A stretch of DNA of 64,000 nt from Terrirhizobium terrae (lineage in GTDB: Bacteria > Pseudomonadota > Alphaproteobacteria > Rhizobiales > Rhizobiaceae), in the NCBI RefSeq assembly GCF_030323265.1, contig NZ_CP104992.1, positions 1,587,501-1,651,500 on the forward strand. The letters are read 5' to 3'. Below the pieces are notes generated by a model that saw only the letters and a program-made list of their open reading frames with translations, was not told where the DNA came from and made no database searches. This document shows, piece after piece, positions 10,361 to 18,674 of this stretch. The stretch's first letter is position 1. Each line of letters starts with the position of its first letter. The position numbers and the translations under genes were made by a program.

Positions 10361-11503
10361 ATGAGGCCATGCAATATGTTAGCACGCCTGTTCAGGAAGG
10401 ACCGGCCCTCGAATGCGGCCACGGATATCGATGTGAATGGATATTATGATCCCGTCCCCGTCACGCTGCTGACCGGCTTTCTGGGCTCCGGCAAGACGAC
10501 GTTGCTCAACGACATTCTCGGTAATGGCCGAATGGCTGGCACCGCAGTCATCGTCAACGAGTTCGGCACTGTTCCGATTGATCACGGCCTCGTTCGAACC
10601 GGTTCCGAAACCTATTTTCAGACGACAACGGGCTGCATCTGCTGCACGGCAACGAGCGATATCCGGGTCTCGCTCCACGAACTCCATGATGCTCTCATCA
10701 AGGGCCAAGTGCCGGCCATCGAGCGCGTGATCATTGAGACCACTGGGCTTGCCGACCCCGCTCCGATCATCAATAGCCTCATCCCGGGCGGCGCGCCGGC
10801 TCTGGGTCTCAGGGACCACATCGTCGCGCGCCATTTCCACCTCTCCCGTGTGGTCACGACATTCGACGTTCTGAGCGGCCGGGCCACACTCGACAGTCTC
10901 ATCGAGGGTTGGAAGCAACTTGCATTTGCCGATGATGTCGTGCTGACGAAGACGGATCTGGCGGACGCGGTGCAGGACTGGCCCTCCGAACTCGCCTTGC
11001 TCAATCCGGGAGCCCGTTTCCACGATCGGCATGCCGGGACATTCGAGCTCGGTCAACTTTTCGACGACGCCCGCTATTCCATCTCCGGAAAGGCCGAGGA
11101 CGTTCGGGGCTGGCTTGCCATGGAGGCTCTGGCCGAACGCCGCGACCATGCCCATGATCTCAACCGGCATGGCGACGAGATCGAGGCGGTCTGTCTGACG
11201 CATGACGTGCCACTCGACCCGCAGGCGCTGCAGACGTTTCTGCATATCGTCACGACCAATATCCAGTCCGGACTTCTGCGGCTCAAGGGCATCTTTGCCG
11301 TCAGCGACGATCCTGATCGACCGGTCGTTGCCCATGCCGTCCAGCATCGGCTCTACCCGCTGCAGCGGCTTGATGCCTGGCCGGATGGCGATCGCTCCAG
11401 CCGCGTCGTGCTGATCGGTCAGGACATGCCGCTCAAACAGATCAGAGACCTTTTCGAGGTGCTGGCTCCAAAGTCCGCCCGAAGGAAGCGGGCCCTGTCA
11501 TGA
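10361..11503 (+). CDS. COG0523 (CobW-type) GTPase, second copy
   Basis: This 380-aa G3E GTPase has Walker A GFLGSGKTT (about residues 39-47), the metal motif TTGCICCTATSD, GTP-contact ETTGLADPAP and the specificity motif TKTD. The C-terminal domain is intact. It diverges strongly from the neighbouring minus-strand paralogue, so the pair is not a recent duplication. Role: GTP-dependent metal chaperone, probably for zinc under starvation, given the Zur-like box upstream and the azt genes downstream. The last four bases overlap the next gene (ATGA). An alternative start is 10376. Confidence 0.9.
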   Translation: MRPCNMLARLFRKDRPSNAATDIDVNGYYDPVPVTLLTGFLGSGKTTLLNDILGNGRMAGTAVIVNEFGTVPIDHGLVRTGSETYFQTTTGCICCTATSDIRVSLHELHDALIKGQVPAIERVIIETTGLADPAPIINSLIPGGAPALGLRDHIVARHFHLSRVVTTFDVLSGRATLDSLIEGWKQLAFADDVVLTKTDLADAVQDWPSELALLNPGARFHDRHAGTFELGQLFDDARYSISGKAEDVRGWLAMEALAERRDHAHDLNRHGDEIEAVCLTHDVPLDPQALQTFLHIVTTNIQSGLLRLKGIFAVSDDPDRPVVAHAVQHRLYPLQRLDAWPDGDRSSRVVLIGQDMPLKQIRDLFEVLAPKSARRKRALS

Positions 11504-11799
11504 CCGGCGCATTCAGCAATCCCCTGGCCCGCGGGTCGTCCAGCATCATCGCCAAGACCCGCACCATCAAGGAGTGGGTGCGCGCAAGGCTGGATCTCAC
11601 CCATGCCGCGATCGTTTCCGTCAATGAACTCGCCTGCACCTTGCCTGGTTGTCCTCCGAAGGAGACGGTCATTCTTGTAATGCGCGACAGCCGGACCGAT
11701 CAAGTTTCCATCCACAAGGCGATCAGCGAGGTGACGGAAGGGGAGGTTGGCCAGGCGCTTGCCCACCTGATCGTGACCGGAGGAACGCCCATGCGCTGA
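11500..11799 (+). CDS. small conserved protein coupled to the COG0523 GTPase
   Basis: This 99-aa soluble protein overlaps the GTPase stop by ATGA. It contains CTLPGCPP (a Cys pair about residues 46-51), then a beta/alpha segment ETVILVMRDSRTDQVSIHKA and an acidic EVTEGEV stretch. I do not recognise its family with confidence. Tight translational coupling suggests a partner of the metal GTPase, perhaps a small metal-binding or client-recognition subunit (inference). It has no signal peptide or membrane segment, so it should act in the cytoplasm. Confidence 0.75.
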   Translation: MTGAFSNPLARGSSSIIAKTRTIKEWVRARLDLTHAAIVSVNELACTLPGCPPKETVILVMRDSRTDQVSIHKAISEVTEGEVGQALAHLIVTGGTPMR

Positions 11800-11899
11800 C
11801 GGCATGGGCGTGGCCGGCGTTTTCGATCTAATACCGTTTCCTTGAAAAATTCGATTGGCGCCAAAAACCTCATTGCACTCCGGGCAAACGATGATAAAC

Positions 11900-11912
11900 G
11901 TAATAACATTAC
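11900..11912 (+). promoter_or_regulatory. Zur-like palindrome upstream of aztA
   Basis: GTAATAACATTAC has perfect GTAAT/ATTAC arms around a 3-base spacer. It lies 54 nt before the azt operon start, the right place for a repressor site. It is the best-formed of four similar boxes in this block. Confidence 0.7.
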
Positions 11913-11965
11913 ATGGGTCGGCGTATTGAGTAGCCTGCCATCCGAAACGGGAAGCAAGCACGTCG

Positions 11966-12787
11966 ATGTCTCAAGCCTGCCTGACATTCAGCGATCTGAC
12001 GCTGGGCTATAATCGACATCCGGCCGTGCATCATCTGAACGGTGTGGTGCGCAAGGGCAGTCTTGTAGCTGTTGTCGGCGGCAATGGTTCGGGCAAGTCG
12101 ACCCTGATGAAAGGCATTGTCGGGCTGTTGCGGCCGATGGGTGGCACCTGCTCTGTGGCTGCGGGTACGCGGCTCGCCTATCTGCCGCAGCAGTCGGAGT
12201 TGGATCGCTCCTTTCCGGCCCGGGTTATTGATCTCGTGTCGCTTGGTCTGTGGCCGCGCCGCGGTCTTCTGGGGCGTTATCGGGCGGAAGACCGGCAAGC
12301 TGTCGCCGAGGCGCTGAAGGCCGTCGGGCTGGAAGGTTTCGAAAAGCGCTCGATCGACACACTTTCCGGCGGGCAGATGCAGCGGGCGCTGTTTGCCCGT
12401 GTTCTGGTTCAGGATGCCGATCTGATCCTTCTCGACGAACCGTTCAATGCCGTCGATGCTCGCACGATCATCGATCTCGTGGCACTGATCAAAAGCTGGC
12501 ATGGAGAGAACCGCACGGTGATGGTCGTCGTGCATGACCTCGATCTGGTGCGCGAGCATTTTCCGGAAGCCCTGCTTCTGGCGCGACAGCCGGTTGCCTG
12601 GGGCGAGGTGCATCAGACGCTGTCTGCGGAGAACCTTCTGCGGGCGCGGCACTATCATGAAGCCTGGGACGAAAATGCCCCATGGTGCGCACCGGTTGGG
12701 CATGGCCACGATCATCATCATGAGCATGCACACACTGAGATGCCGGCTATTGCCGGTCAGCGCATGGCGGCTGGGGCAAAGTCATGA
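11966..12787 (+). CDS. aztA: zinc ABC transporter ATPase AztA (ZnuC-like)
   Basis: This 273-aa ATP-binding subunit has Walker A GGNGSGKST, signature LSGGQMQR, Walker B LILLDEPFNAVD and H-loop VVHDLD. The C-terminus is His-rich (GHDHHHEHAHTE), typical of zinc importer ATPases. It begins the four-gene set aztA-aztB-aztC-aztD in the order described for Paracoccus aztABCD. The stop overlaps the permease start (ATGA). A Zur-like palindrome 54 nt upstream suggests induction by zinc starvation. The name rests mainly on the linked AztD; the ATPase alone would be called ZnuC-like. Confidence 0.9.
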   Translation: MSQACLTFSDLTLGYNRHPAVHHLNGVVRKGSLVAVVGGNGSGKSTLMKGIVGLLRPMGGTCSVAAGTRLAYLPQQSELDRSFPARVIDLVSLGLWPRRGLLGRYRAEDRQAVAEALKAVGLEGFEKRSIDTLSGGQMQRALFARVLVQDADLILLDEPFNAVDARTIIDLVALIKSWHGENRTVMVVVHDLDLVREHFPEALLLARQPVAWGEVHQTLSAENLLRARHYHEAWDENAPWCAPVGHGHDHHHEHAHTEMPAIAGQRMAAGAKS

Positions 12788-13659
12788 CCATGCTCTACGA
12801 CGCCCTGATCCTCCCCTTCATCGAATTCGCCTTCATGCAAAGGGCGCTTGGCGGCGCGCTGATGCTGTCGCTCAGCGCCTGCCCGGTCGGCGTATTCCTG
12901 ATGCTGCGGCGTATGAGCCTGACCGGCGATGCGATGGCGCATGCCATCCTGCCCGGTGCTGCCGCCGGCTTTCTCATGTATGGGCTGCAGATTGTACCGA
13001 TGACGATCGGCGGTCTGATCGCCGGTATTTTCGTGGCGCTTGGGGCGGGGGCGGTTTCCCGTCTGACGGTGCAGAAGGAAGATGCCTCCATGGCAGCCTT
13101 CTATCTGATCTCGCTGTCATTGGGCGTGTTGATGGTGTCGCTGCGCGGATCGAGCGTCGATCTGATGCATGTCCTGTTCGGGACCGTGCTGGCGCTCAAC
13201 AATGATGCGTTGACGCTGATCGCACTTGTGGCTGCCACCACCTTGCTCCTGCTCGGCCTGTTCTGGCGCGCGCTGGTGGCAGAATGCATGGATCCGCTGT
13301 TCCTGCGCTCGGTTTCCCGCCTCGGTTCACCTGTGCATTTCATCTTTCTCGGCCTTGTCGTCATCAATCTGGTGGCCGGTTTCCAAGCGCTCGGAACGCT
13401 GCTGTCGGTCGGCTTGATGGTTCTACCAGCGGCGTCTGCCCGCTTCTGGTCGCAGCATGTTCTGACCATGTGCCTGCTGGCGATTGCCATCGGTCTGGTC
13501 TCATCGATGTCGGGCCTGCTGTTGTCCTATCACGCATCGCTGCCATCGGGCCCGGCCATCATCCTGTCTGCCGGCGCCATCTATTTCATCTCCGTGATTG
13601 CCAGTCCGCGCGGACTGCTTCTGTCTCGACTGCCGCGATCCGTTCACCGGACCGCCTGA
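12784..13659 (+). CDS. aztB: zinc ABC transporter permease AztB (ZnuB-like)
   Basis: This 291-aa polytopic membrane protein is of the ABC-3 family (ZnuB/MntB type). Characteristic segments include RRMSLTGDAMAHAILPGAAAG near the N-terminus, a family motif that couples to the ATPase, and HFIFLGLVVINLVAGFQALG. About eight hydrophobic segments can be traced. It overlaps aztA by four bases and is followed by aztC after 25 nt. Role: the membrane channel for Zn2+ uptake from the periplasm. Confidence 0.92.
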   Translation: MTMLYDALILPFIEFAFMQRALGGALMLSLSACPVGVFLMLRRMSLTGDAMAHAILPGAAAGFLMYGLQIVPMTIGGLIAGIFVALGAGAVSRLTVQKEDASMAAFYLISLSLGVLMVSLRGSSVDLMHVLFGTVLALNNDALTLIALVAATTLLLLGLFWRALVAECMDPLFLRSVSRLGSPVHFIFLGLVVINLVAGFQALGTLLSVGLMVLPAASARFWSQHVLTMCLLAIAIGLVSSMSGLLLSYHASLPSGPAIILSAGAIYFISVIASPRGLLLSRLPRSVHRTA

Positions 13660-13684
13660 TCTCAAACTGCCATTGGAAACACCC

Positions 13685-14623
13685 ATGAAGAAACGGACGC
13701 TCCTCCTCACCGGTCTCATCGCCGCTTCGCTCGGCGCCCTCGGTACGCCGGCCTTTGCGCAGGACAAAAAACTGTCGGTCGTTGCCAGCTTCTCGATCAT
13801 CGGAGATCTGGCAAAACAGGTCGGCGGCGATCACATCGAGCTCAGAACACTCGTCGGCCCGGATGGCGACGCGCATGTCTATGAACCACGCCCCGCCGAT
13901 GCCATGGCTTTGGCGCGCGCCGACGTCATCCTCGTCAACGGTCTCTTGCTTGAGGGCTTCATGGAGCGCCTGATCGAGGCAAGCCAGGCAGAGGCACCGG
14001 TCACCACCGTCACCGATGGTGCCAACATTCTGAACGACCCCAAGGGCGGTCACTACCACTTCGTCGATGGCAAGGCGATTTTCCATGCCATGCCGAACGA
14101 CCCGCACGCATGGCAATCGGTCGCCAATGCCAAAACCTATGTCCAGAATATCGAGAAGGCATTTTGTGCCGCCGATGCTGATGACTGCGCGACTTACAAG
14201 ACCAATGCCGCCGCTTATATCGAAAAGCTGACGGCCCTCGATGCAGACATCAAGGCCGAGGTTGGTGCGATCCCGCAGGATCACCGCGTCGCTGTCGTTG
14301 CGCACAATGCCTTCCGTTATTTTGAGCGGGACTACGGCATTTCCTTCCTGTCGCCGCAGGGCGTCTCGACCGAATCCGAGGCATCGGCCGCCGATGTGGC
14401 CTCGCTGATCCGTGAGATCCGCGAAAAGCGCGCCGCCGCGGTCTTTGCCGAAAACATTGCCGATAGCCGCCTTGTCGAGCAGATCGCTTCGGAAGCCGGG
14501 CTTGCGCTCGGAGGCACGCTTTATTCGGACGCGCTGTCGCCCGCCGATGGTCCCGCGCCGACCTATATCGACATGATGCGCTACAACGTCAAAACCCTCG
14601 TTTCGGCGATCACCAAGAGCTGA
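13685..14623 (+). CDS. aztC: zinc-binding periplasmic protein AztC (cluster A-I)
   Basis: This 312-aa protein has a signal peptide ending TPAFAQ (about residues 19-25). It belongs to the metal-binding cluster A-I family (ZnuA/PsaA/AztC). Likely ligands: His in GDAHVYEP, His in MPNDPHAW, His in VAHNAFRYF and an acidic residue near FAENIADSRL. It lacks the long His-rich loop of ZnuA and instead has a short GGHYHFVDGKAIFH segment, as expected for an AztC that receives zinc from a chaperone. The start is the ATG just before MKKRTLLL; the frame extends upstream but without a signal-like start. Confidence 0.9.
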   Translation: MKKRTLLLTGLIAASLGALGTPAFAQDKKLSVVASFSIIGDLAKQVGGDHIELRTLVGPDGDAHVYEPRPADAMALARADVILVNGLLLEGFMERLIEASQAEAPVTTVTDGANILNDPKGGHYHFVDGKAIFHAMPNDPHAWQSVANAKTYVQNIEKAFCAADADDCATYKTNAAAYIEKLTALDADIKAEVGAIPQDHRVAVVAHNAFRYFERDYGISFLSPQGVSTESEASAADVASLIREIREKRAAAVFAENIADSRLVEQIASEAGLALGGTLYSDALSPADGPAPTYIDMMRYNVKTLVSAITKS

Positions 14624-14666
14624 GCAAACCCATTCAGGCCGGGAAAACAGGGCCTATGGATGTTAC

Positions 14667-14679
14667 GTAATATCATTAA
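14667..14679 (+). promoter_or_regulatory. Zur-like box upstream of the aztD-zinT fusion
   Basis: GTAATATCATTAA matches GTAATAACATTAC at 11 of 13 positions and ends next to the ribosome site AAGGAG. It lies between aztC and the fusion gene, so the chaperone may have its own zinc-regulated promoter besides reading through from aztA. Confidence 0.55.
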
Positions 14680-14685
14680 GGAGAG

Positions 14686-16515
14686 ATGGATATGAAACAC
14701 TGGATACTGGGAGCATCTGCCCTGGCGATCGCCGTCAGCCTCAGCGGCCCGGCCGCCTTTTCCCATGACGATGAGGAAGACGTCACGCTGTACCGCGTCT
14801 TCGTCGGCGATCACAAGGATGCCAAGGTCACGGCCTTCGATCTCGAAAAGCCGGAAAACCGCTGGGACTTCAAGACGACCGGCCAGAACAAGCTCTACAG
14901 CGTCAATGAAGGTGCCGCGATCGTTGCCGTCGAATCCGACAACGACGCCGTTCATTTCATCAACAGCGGCATCTCGCTGCATTCGCATGGCGATCATTCG
15001 GATATCGAGATCGAAAACCCGTCGGCCGTCGACAAGCCGCTGACCGGTCCGCGTCCGTTCCACGTCATCGATCACGACGGCAAGATCGTCATCAATTTCG
15101 ACAAGGGCGGTTATGCCGAAATCGTCGAGGCGCATGAACTTGCCCATAACGAGATCGAATCCAAGCAGTTGAAGCAGGCCCGCGCCCATCACGGCTTTGC
15201 CGCACCTGTCGGCAATGGCTGGGTGACGACGGTTGCTTCCGATGCCCCGGTCGAAGGCGATGCCGCTCCGACGCGCGTCGGTCTGCGCGCCGTCAAGGAA
15301 GACGGTACGGTGGCTGGTGACGTCGCCACCTGCACCGGCATCCATGGTGAGGCATTCTCCGGTGCCTATCTGGCCGCCGGTTGCAAGGAAGGCATTCTTA
15401 CGGTGACCGCCAGCGCGGACGGTCCGGTCACAAAAATGCTGACTTATCCGGCCGATCTTCCGGCTGGCCAAACGACGGGCACGCTGCTCGGCGCCAAGAG
15501 CATGCAGGTTTTTCTCGGCAATTACGGCGCCAAGGGCCTCGTCGTTGTCGATCCGGTCGATGAGCCGCATTTTCAGTATATCGACCTGCCGTTCCGTCGC
15601 GTCGATTTCGTGCTCGATCCGGCCAATGCCCGTTTCGGTTACGTGCTGACGGAAGACGGGACGCTGCACCAGATCGACGTGCTCGCAGGCAAGCTTTCCA
15701 AGAGCGCCAAGGTCACCGAACCCTATTCCATGGATGGTCACTGGAACGATCCGCGTCCGCGCATCGCCATGGCCGGTGATGAAGTGGTGATGACCGATCC
15801 GAATGCAGGTGTGGTTCGTCGCATCTCGAAAACCGAACTGAAGGAAGTCGGCACGGTCAAGGTTGAGGGCAAGCCGTATAACATTGCTGTCGCCGGCGGC
15901 AGCGGCAAGGTTCACGAAGGCGAAGGACATGATCACGATCATGCCGGTCATGACCACGATCACGCCCACAGCCATGGCGATCCAAAAATCTATGCCGGCT
16001 ATTTTGAAGACAGCCAGGTCAAGGATCGTCCGCTTTCGGACTACGCCGGTGACTGGCAGTCGGTCTACCCCTACCTCAAGGACGGCACGCTTGAGCCGGT
16101 CTGGGAACACAAGGCTGAAAAGGGCACGGCAAAGGTCGAGGACATTCGCGCCGAATATGAAGTCGGTTACAAGACCGATGTCGACCGGATCACCATCGAA
16201 GGCGACGTGGTAACCTTCTATGAAAAGGGCAAGCCGCTGGCCGGTCACTATGCCTATGACGGTAAGGAAATCCTGACCTATAAGAAGGGCAATCGTGGCG
16301 TCCGCTTCATCTTCAAGAAGACCGAAGGCGATGCGACGGCTCCGCAATTCATCCAGTTCAGCGACCACGGCATCGCGCCGAACAAGGCAGGTCACTACCA
16401 TCTCTATTGGGGCAATGACCGCGCAGCCCTTCTGAATGAAGTGACCAACTGGCCGACCTACTATCCGTCCTTCATGGACGCGAAAGAGATCGTCAGCGAG
16501 ATGAAAGCGCACTAA
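14686..16515 (+). CDS. AztD-ZinT fusion: periplasmic zinc chaperone
   Basis: This 609-aa secreted protein has two zinc-handling modules. After a signal peptide (cleavage near AFS-HDD, residue 26), residues 27-405 match the AztD beta-propeller chaperone, including the ligand loop HSHGDHSDIE, PRPFHVIDHDGKIV and SMDGHWNDPRPRIAM. Residues about 409-433 form a His/Asp linker (GHDHDHAGHDHDHAHSHGD). Residues about 434-609 are a complete ZinT domain, with DWQSVYPYL, the three-His site SDH...HYH and NEVTNWPTYYPS. AztD passes Zn to AztC; ZinT binds periplasmic Zn under starvation. Joining both would make one relay to AztABC. A perfect terminator stem follows the gene. Confidence 0.9.
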   Translation: MDMKHWILGASALAIAVSLSGPAAFSHDDEEDVTLYRVFVGDHKDAKVTAFDLEKPENRWDFKTTGQNKLYSVNEGAAIVAVESDNDAVHFINSGISLHSHGDHSDIEIENPSAVDKPLTGPRPFHVIDHDGKIVINFDKGGYAEIVEAHELAHNEIESKQLKQARAHHGFAAPVGNGWVTTVASDAPVEGDAAPTRVGLRAVKEDGTVAGDVATCTGIHGEAFSGAYLAAGCKEGILTVTASADGPVTKMLTYPADLPAGQTTGTLLGAKSMQVFLGNYGAKGLVVVDPVDEPHFQYIDLPFRRVDFVLDPANARFGYVLTEDGTLHQIDVLAGKLSKSAKVTEPYSMDGHWNDPRPRIAMAGDEVVMTDPNAGVVRRISKTELKEVGTVKVEGKPYNIAVAGGSGKVHEGEGHDHDHAGHDHDHAHSHGDPKIYAGYFEDSQVKDRPLSDYAGDWQSVYPYLKDGTLEPVWEHKAEKGTAKVEDIRAEYEVGYKTDVDRITIEGDVVTFYEKGKPLAGHYAYDGKEILTYKKGNRGVRFIFKKTEGDATAPQFIQFSDHGIAPNKAGHYHLYWGNDRAALLNEVTNWPTYYPSFMDAKEIVSEMKAH

Positions 16516-16532
16516 TACGGTGATTGAAAAAA

Positions 16533-16558
16533 CGCACCCGGCTTTTGAGCCGGGTGCG
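16533..16558 (+). terminator. hairpin terminator after the zinc operon
   Basis: CGCACCCGGC and GCCGGGTGCG form a perfect 10-bp stem with a TTTTGA loop, 18 nt after the stop of the AztD-ZinT gene. The U-tract is poor (ATCTTAA). The stem lies inside the upstream open frame of the next methyltransferase and argues for that gene's later start at 16610. Confidence 0.75.
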
Positions 16559-16609
16559 ATCTTAAGGGTTGGCTCGAAGTCGGGCGAACTCCATTGCCAG
16601 AGGTTGATC

Positions 16610-17284
16610 ATGAAAGCTGCGCCAAACACCGCCAAAGCCATGTCCAAACATTGGAATGGGCGGGCACACCGCTTCAACGGTGCGGCATCGCACAAGCGTA
16701 ACCATGACGACTGGAAGAGCGTGTTTTCAGCGGCGCTCGGCGAGGATGCCAGGACTGCTGTCGATCTTGGCTGCGGCACGGGTGCCTGCGCGCTGATGCT
16801 TGCTGAGCTCGGCCACCGGGTCACAGCAGTAGATGGTTCCGAAGGTATGCTGTCCCATGCGCGCCAGGATGCCGAGGACCGCGGGCTCACCGTAGATTTC
16901 GTGCATTCCTCGATGGACGATGCCGATCTTGCTGACGAAAGCGCGGACATCGTTACCCTCCGAAATGTTCTCTGGACATTGGAGAGCCCGACCGATGCAT
17001 TGGCTCTGGCTGAGCGTATTCTTCGTCCGGGCGGACAGGTGTTCGTCTCGGATGGCTTGTGGTTTTTGCATCGGGAGAACGACAGTGCCGAAGAATTCGG
17101 TGGGCATCTTCCGTTCTTCAACGGCCTGACGGAAAGCGATGCCAGGTCCATGCTGAACGAGGCCGGGTTCCAGGATGTCCAGTCCTGGGGCCATCTTTTT
17201 CAGAACCATCCATACGGTGCCGTCTACGATGATAGCACACGGCAAATCGAATATTTCGTGCTGACAGCGACAAAGCCGCGCTGA
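16610..17284 (+). CDS. class I SAM-dependent methyltransferase
   Basis: This 224-aa cytosolic enzyme has motif I VDLGCGTGACAL (about residues 51-62), the acidic motif TAVDGS, motif III-like DIVTLRNVLWTLESP and FVSDGLWFLH. It belongs to the broad Methyltransf_11/25 group, and its substrate cannot be read from the sequence. The start at 16610 is chosen because the upstream frame runs through the terminator hairpin. A decayed partial copy lies at 8490 beside the other arm of the zinc block, so the gene may travel with zinc genes. It is followed by a cobalamin riboswitch. Confidence 0.85.
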   Translation: MKAAPNTAKAMSKHWNGRAHRFNGAASHKRNHDDWKSVFSAALGEDARTAVDLGCGTGACALMLAELGHRVTAVDGSEGMLSHARQDAEDRGLTVDFVHSSMDDADLADESADIVTLRNVLWTLESPTDALALAERILRPGGQVFVSDGLWFLHRENDSAEEFGGHLPFFNGLTESDARSMLNEAGFQDVQSWGHLFQNHPYGAVYDDSTRQIEYFVLTATKPR

Positions 17285-17330
17285 CGCAGCTCCAACGCTT
17301 GCGTGGCAATCCCAAGCCTGTATAGCTCTC

Positions 17331-17502
17331 AACCGTCGGTTCCCGTAAGGGACGAACAGGGAATTCGGGACGGAGCGATCCGTCAAACGAAACTGCCCCC
17401 GCAACTGTAGGCGGCGAGCATCCTTTCATCGGCCACTGAGCGATTGGCTCGGGAAGGCGAGAGGATGCAGCGACCCGCCAGTCAGGAGACCTGCCGACAC
17501 CT
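17331..17502 (+). ncRNA. cobalamin riboswitch controlling btuFCD
   Basis: Conserved elements of the adenosylcobalamin riboswitch occur in order: CGGTTCCCG with GGGAATTCGGG, the core ACTGCCCCCGCAACTGTA, GCCACTGAGCGATTGGCTCGGGAAGGCG and the B12 box GCCAGTCAGGAGACCTGCC. It lies about 155 nt upstream of the btuF start. Binding of cobalamin should lower expression of the uptake genes. Confidence 0.95.
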
Positions 17503-17657
17503 GGATAAACTAATGCCGGCGGGGTGCCCGGAGGAGGAAACGGATGTTTGCAGCGTTCTTGCGTGCTGTTCCGAATGACGGTGAAAACCGGCAGGCGGGT
17601 TTCCGTGCCATCTCGATGATCCCCGATCGGGCCATTTTCACTGACCGGAGATTGATC

Positions 17658-18674
17658 ATGACGAAACTCAAGGCTGCTCTTGCCTTTTCGACCCTTCTGT
17701 TCGCCAGTTCCGGCGCTTATGCCGCCTCGACGACCTATCCGCTGACGATCAGCAATTGCGGTCAGGACGTAACCTTCAATTCGGCGCCAAAAAGCGTTGC
17801 CGCCGTCGGCCAGTCGACGACGGAAATGCTTTACGCCCTTGGCCTCGGCGACAAAGTTGTCGGTACGTCGGTTTGGTTCAACGAGGTTCTGCCGGAGTTC
17901 AAGGACGTCAATGCCAAGGTGCCGCTTCTGGCGGACAACCATCCCGGTTTCGAAGCCGTGGCCGCCAAGAAGCCGGAACTGGTGACGACCCAGTTCGAGG
18001 TCCATGTCGGCCCGCAGGGTGTGGTCGGCACGCGCCAGCAGTTCAATGAGCTCGGCATCAACGTCTATGCCATGCCCGCCGATTGCGTCGGCAAGGATAA
18101 CCTCTCGGGCGGCGACGGTTCCCGCAAGGTGCCTTTCTCGATCGATACCGTCTATCGCGCAGTGGACGAACTCTCGACCATTTTCGACGTGCAGGATCGG
18201 GGCGACAAGCTCGAGGAACAGCTTCGCTCACGCGTGTCTGTCGCTGCCGCAAAGGCAAAGTCGCTCGACCTGAAGGACGTCTCCGCCGTCTTCTGGTTCT
18301 CCAGTGCCGACATAGAGCTCGATCCCTTCGTCGCCGGCCAGAAGGGTATTCCCGGCTTCATCATGAACACGCTCGGTGTGAAGAACGTGGTCGAGAGTGA
18401 TGAGGAATATCCATCCGTCGGTTGGGAAACGATCGCCAAGGCCAATCCGGATGTCATCATCATCGCGCGCATGGACCGCCGCCGTTATCCGGCCGACGAC
18501 TATCAGGTGAAACTCGACTACCTGAAGAGCGATCCGGTGACCCGTGAGATGAAGGCCGTCAAAAACGGCAATATCGTTGTGGTGGATGCCCACGCCGTCC
18601 ATGCCGGTATTCGCATTCCGACCGGCATCGAAGCTGTCGCCGACGCACTTGAAGACATCAAGGGCAAGCAGTGA
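17658..18674 (+). CDS. btuF: cobalamin ABC transporter substrate-binding protein
   Basis: This 338-aa periplasmic binding protein has a signal peptide (LLFASSGAYAAS) and the Peripla_BP_2 opening CGQDVTFNSAPKSVAAVG, then TEMLYALGLGDKVVG. The Cys of SNCGQD and the Cys of PADCVGKDN may form a disulphide. The cobalamin riboswitch directly upstream supports cobalamin or cobinamide as ligand. The start is at the ATG preceded by GGAG; the frame is open upstream to 17544 but that part lacks signal character. The stop overlaps the permease start (GTGA). Confidence 0.9.
   Translation: MTKLKAALAFSTLLFASSGAYAASTTYPLTISNCGQDVTFNSAPKSVAAVGQSTTEMLYALGLGDKVVGTSVWFNEVLPEFKDVNAKVPLLADNHPGFEAVAAKKPELVTTQFEVHVGPQGVVGTRQQFNELGINVYAMPADCVGKDNLSGGDGSRKVPFSIDTVYRAVDELSTIFDVQDRGDKLEEQLRSRVSVAAAKAKSLDLKDVSAVFWFSSADIELDPFVAGQKGIPGFIMNTLGVKNVVESDEEYPSVGWETIAKANPDVIIIARMDRRRYPADDYQVKLDYLKSDPVTREMKAVKNGNIVVVDAHAVHAGIRIPTGIEAVADALEDIKGKQ

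Noticed and set aside
14581..17151. An 856-codon open frame antisense to the AztD-ZinT gene
   Set aside because: It mirrors a well-supported coding gene in GC-rich DNA; its protein has no family-like pattern and spans the terminator and a neighbouring gene.
17331..17502. Assigning the 17331 riboswitch to the upstream methyltransferase
   Set aside because: The riboswitch lies after that gene on the same strand and immediately before btuF, so it controls btuFCD.
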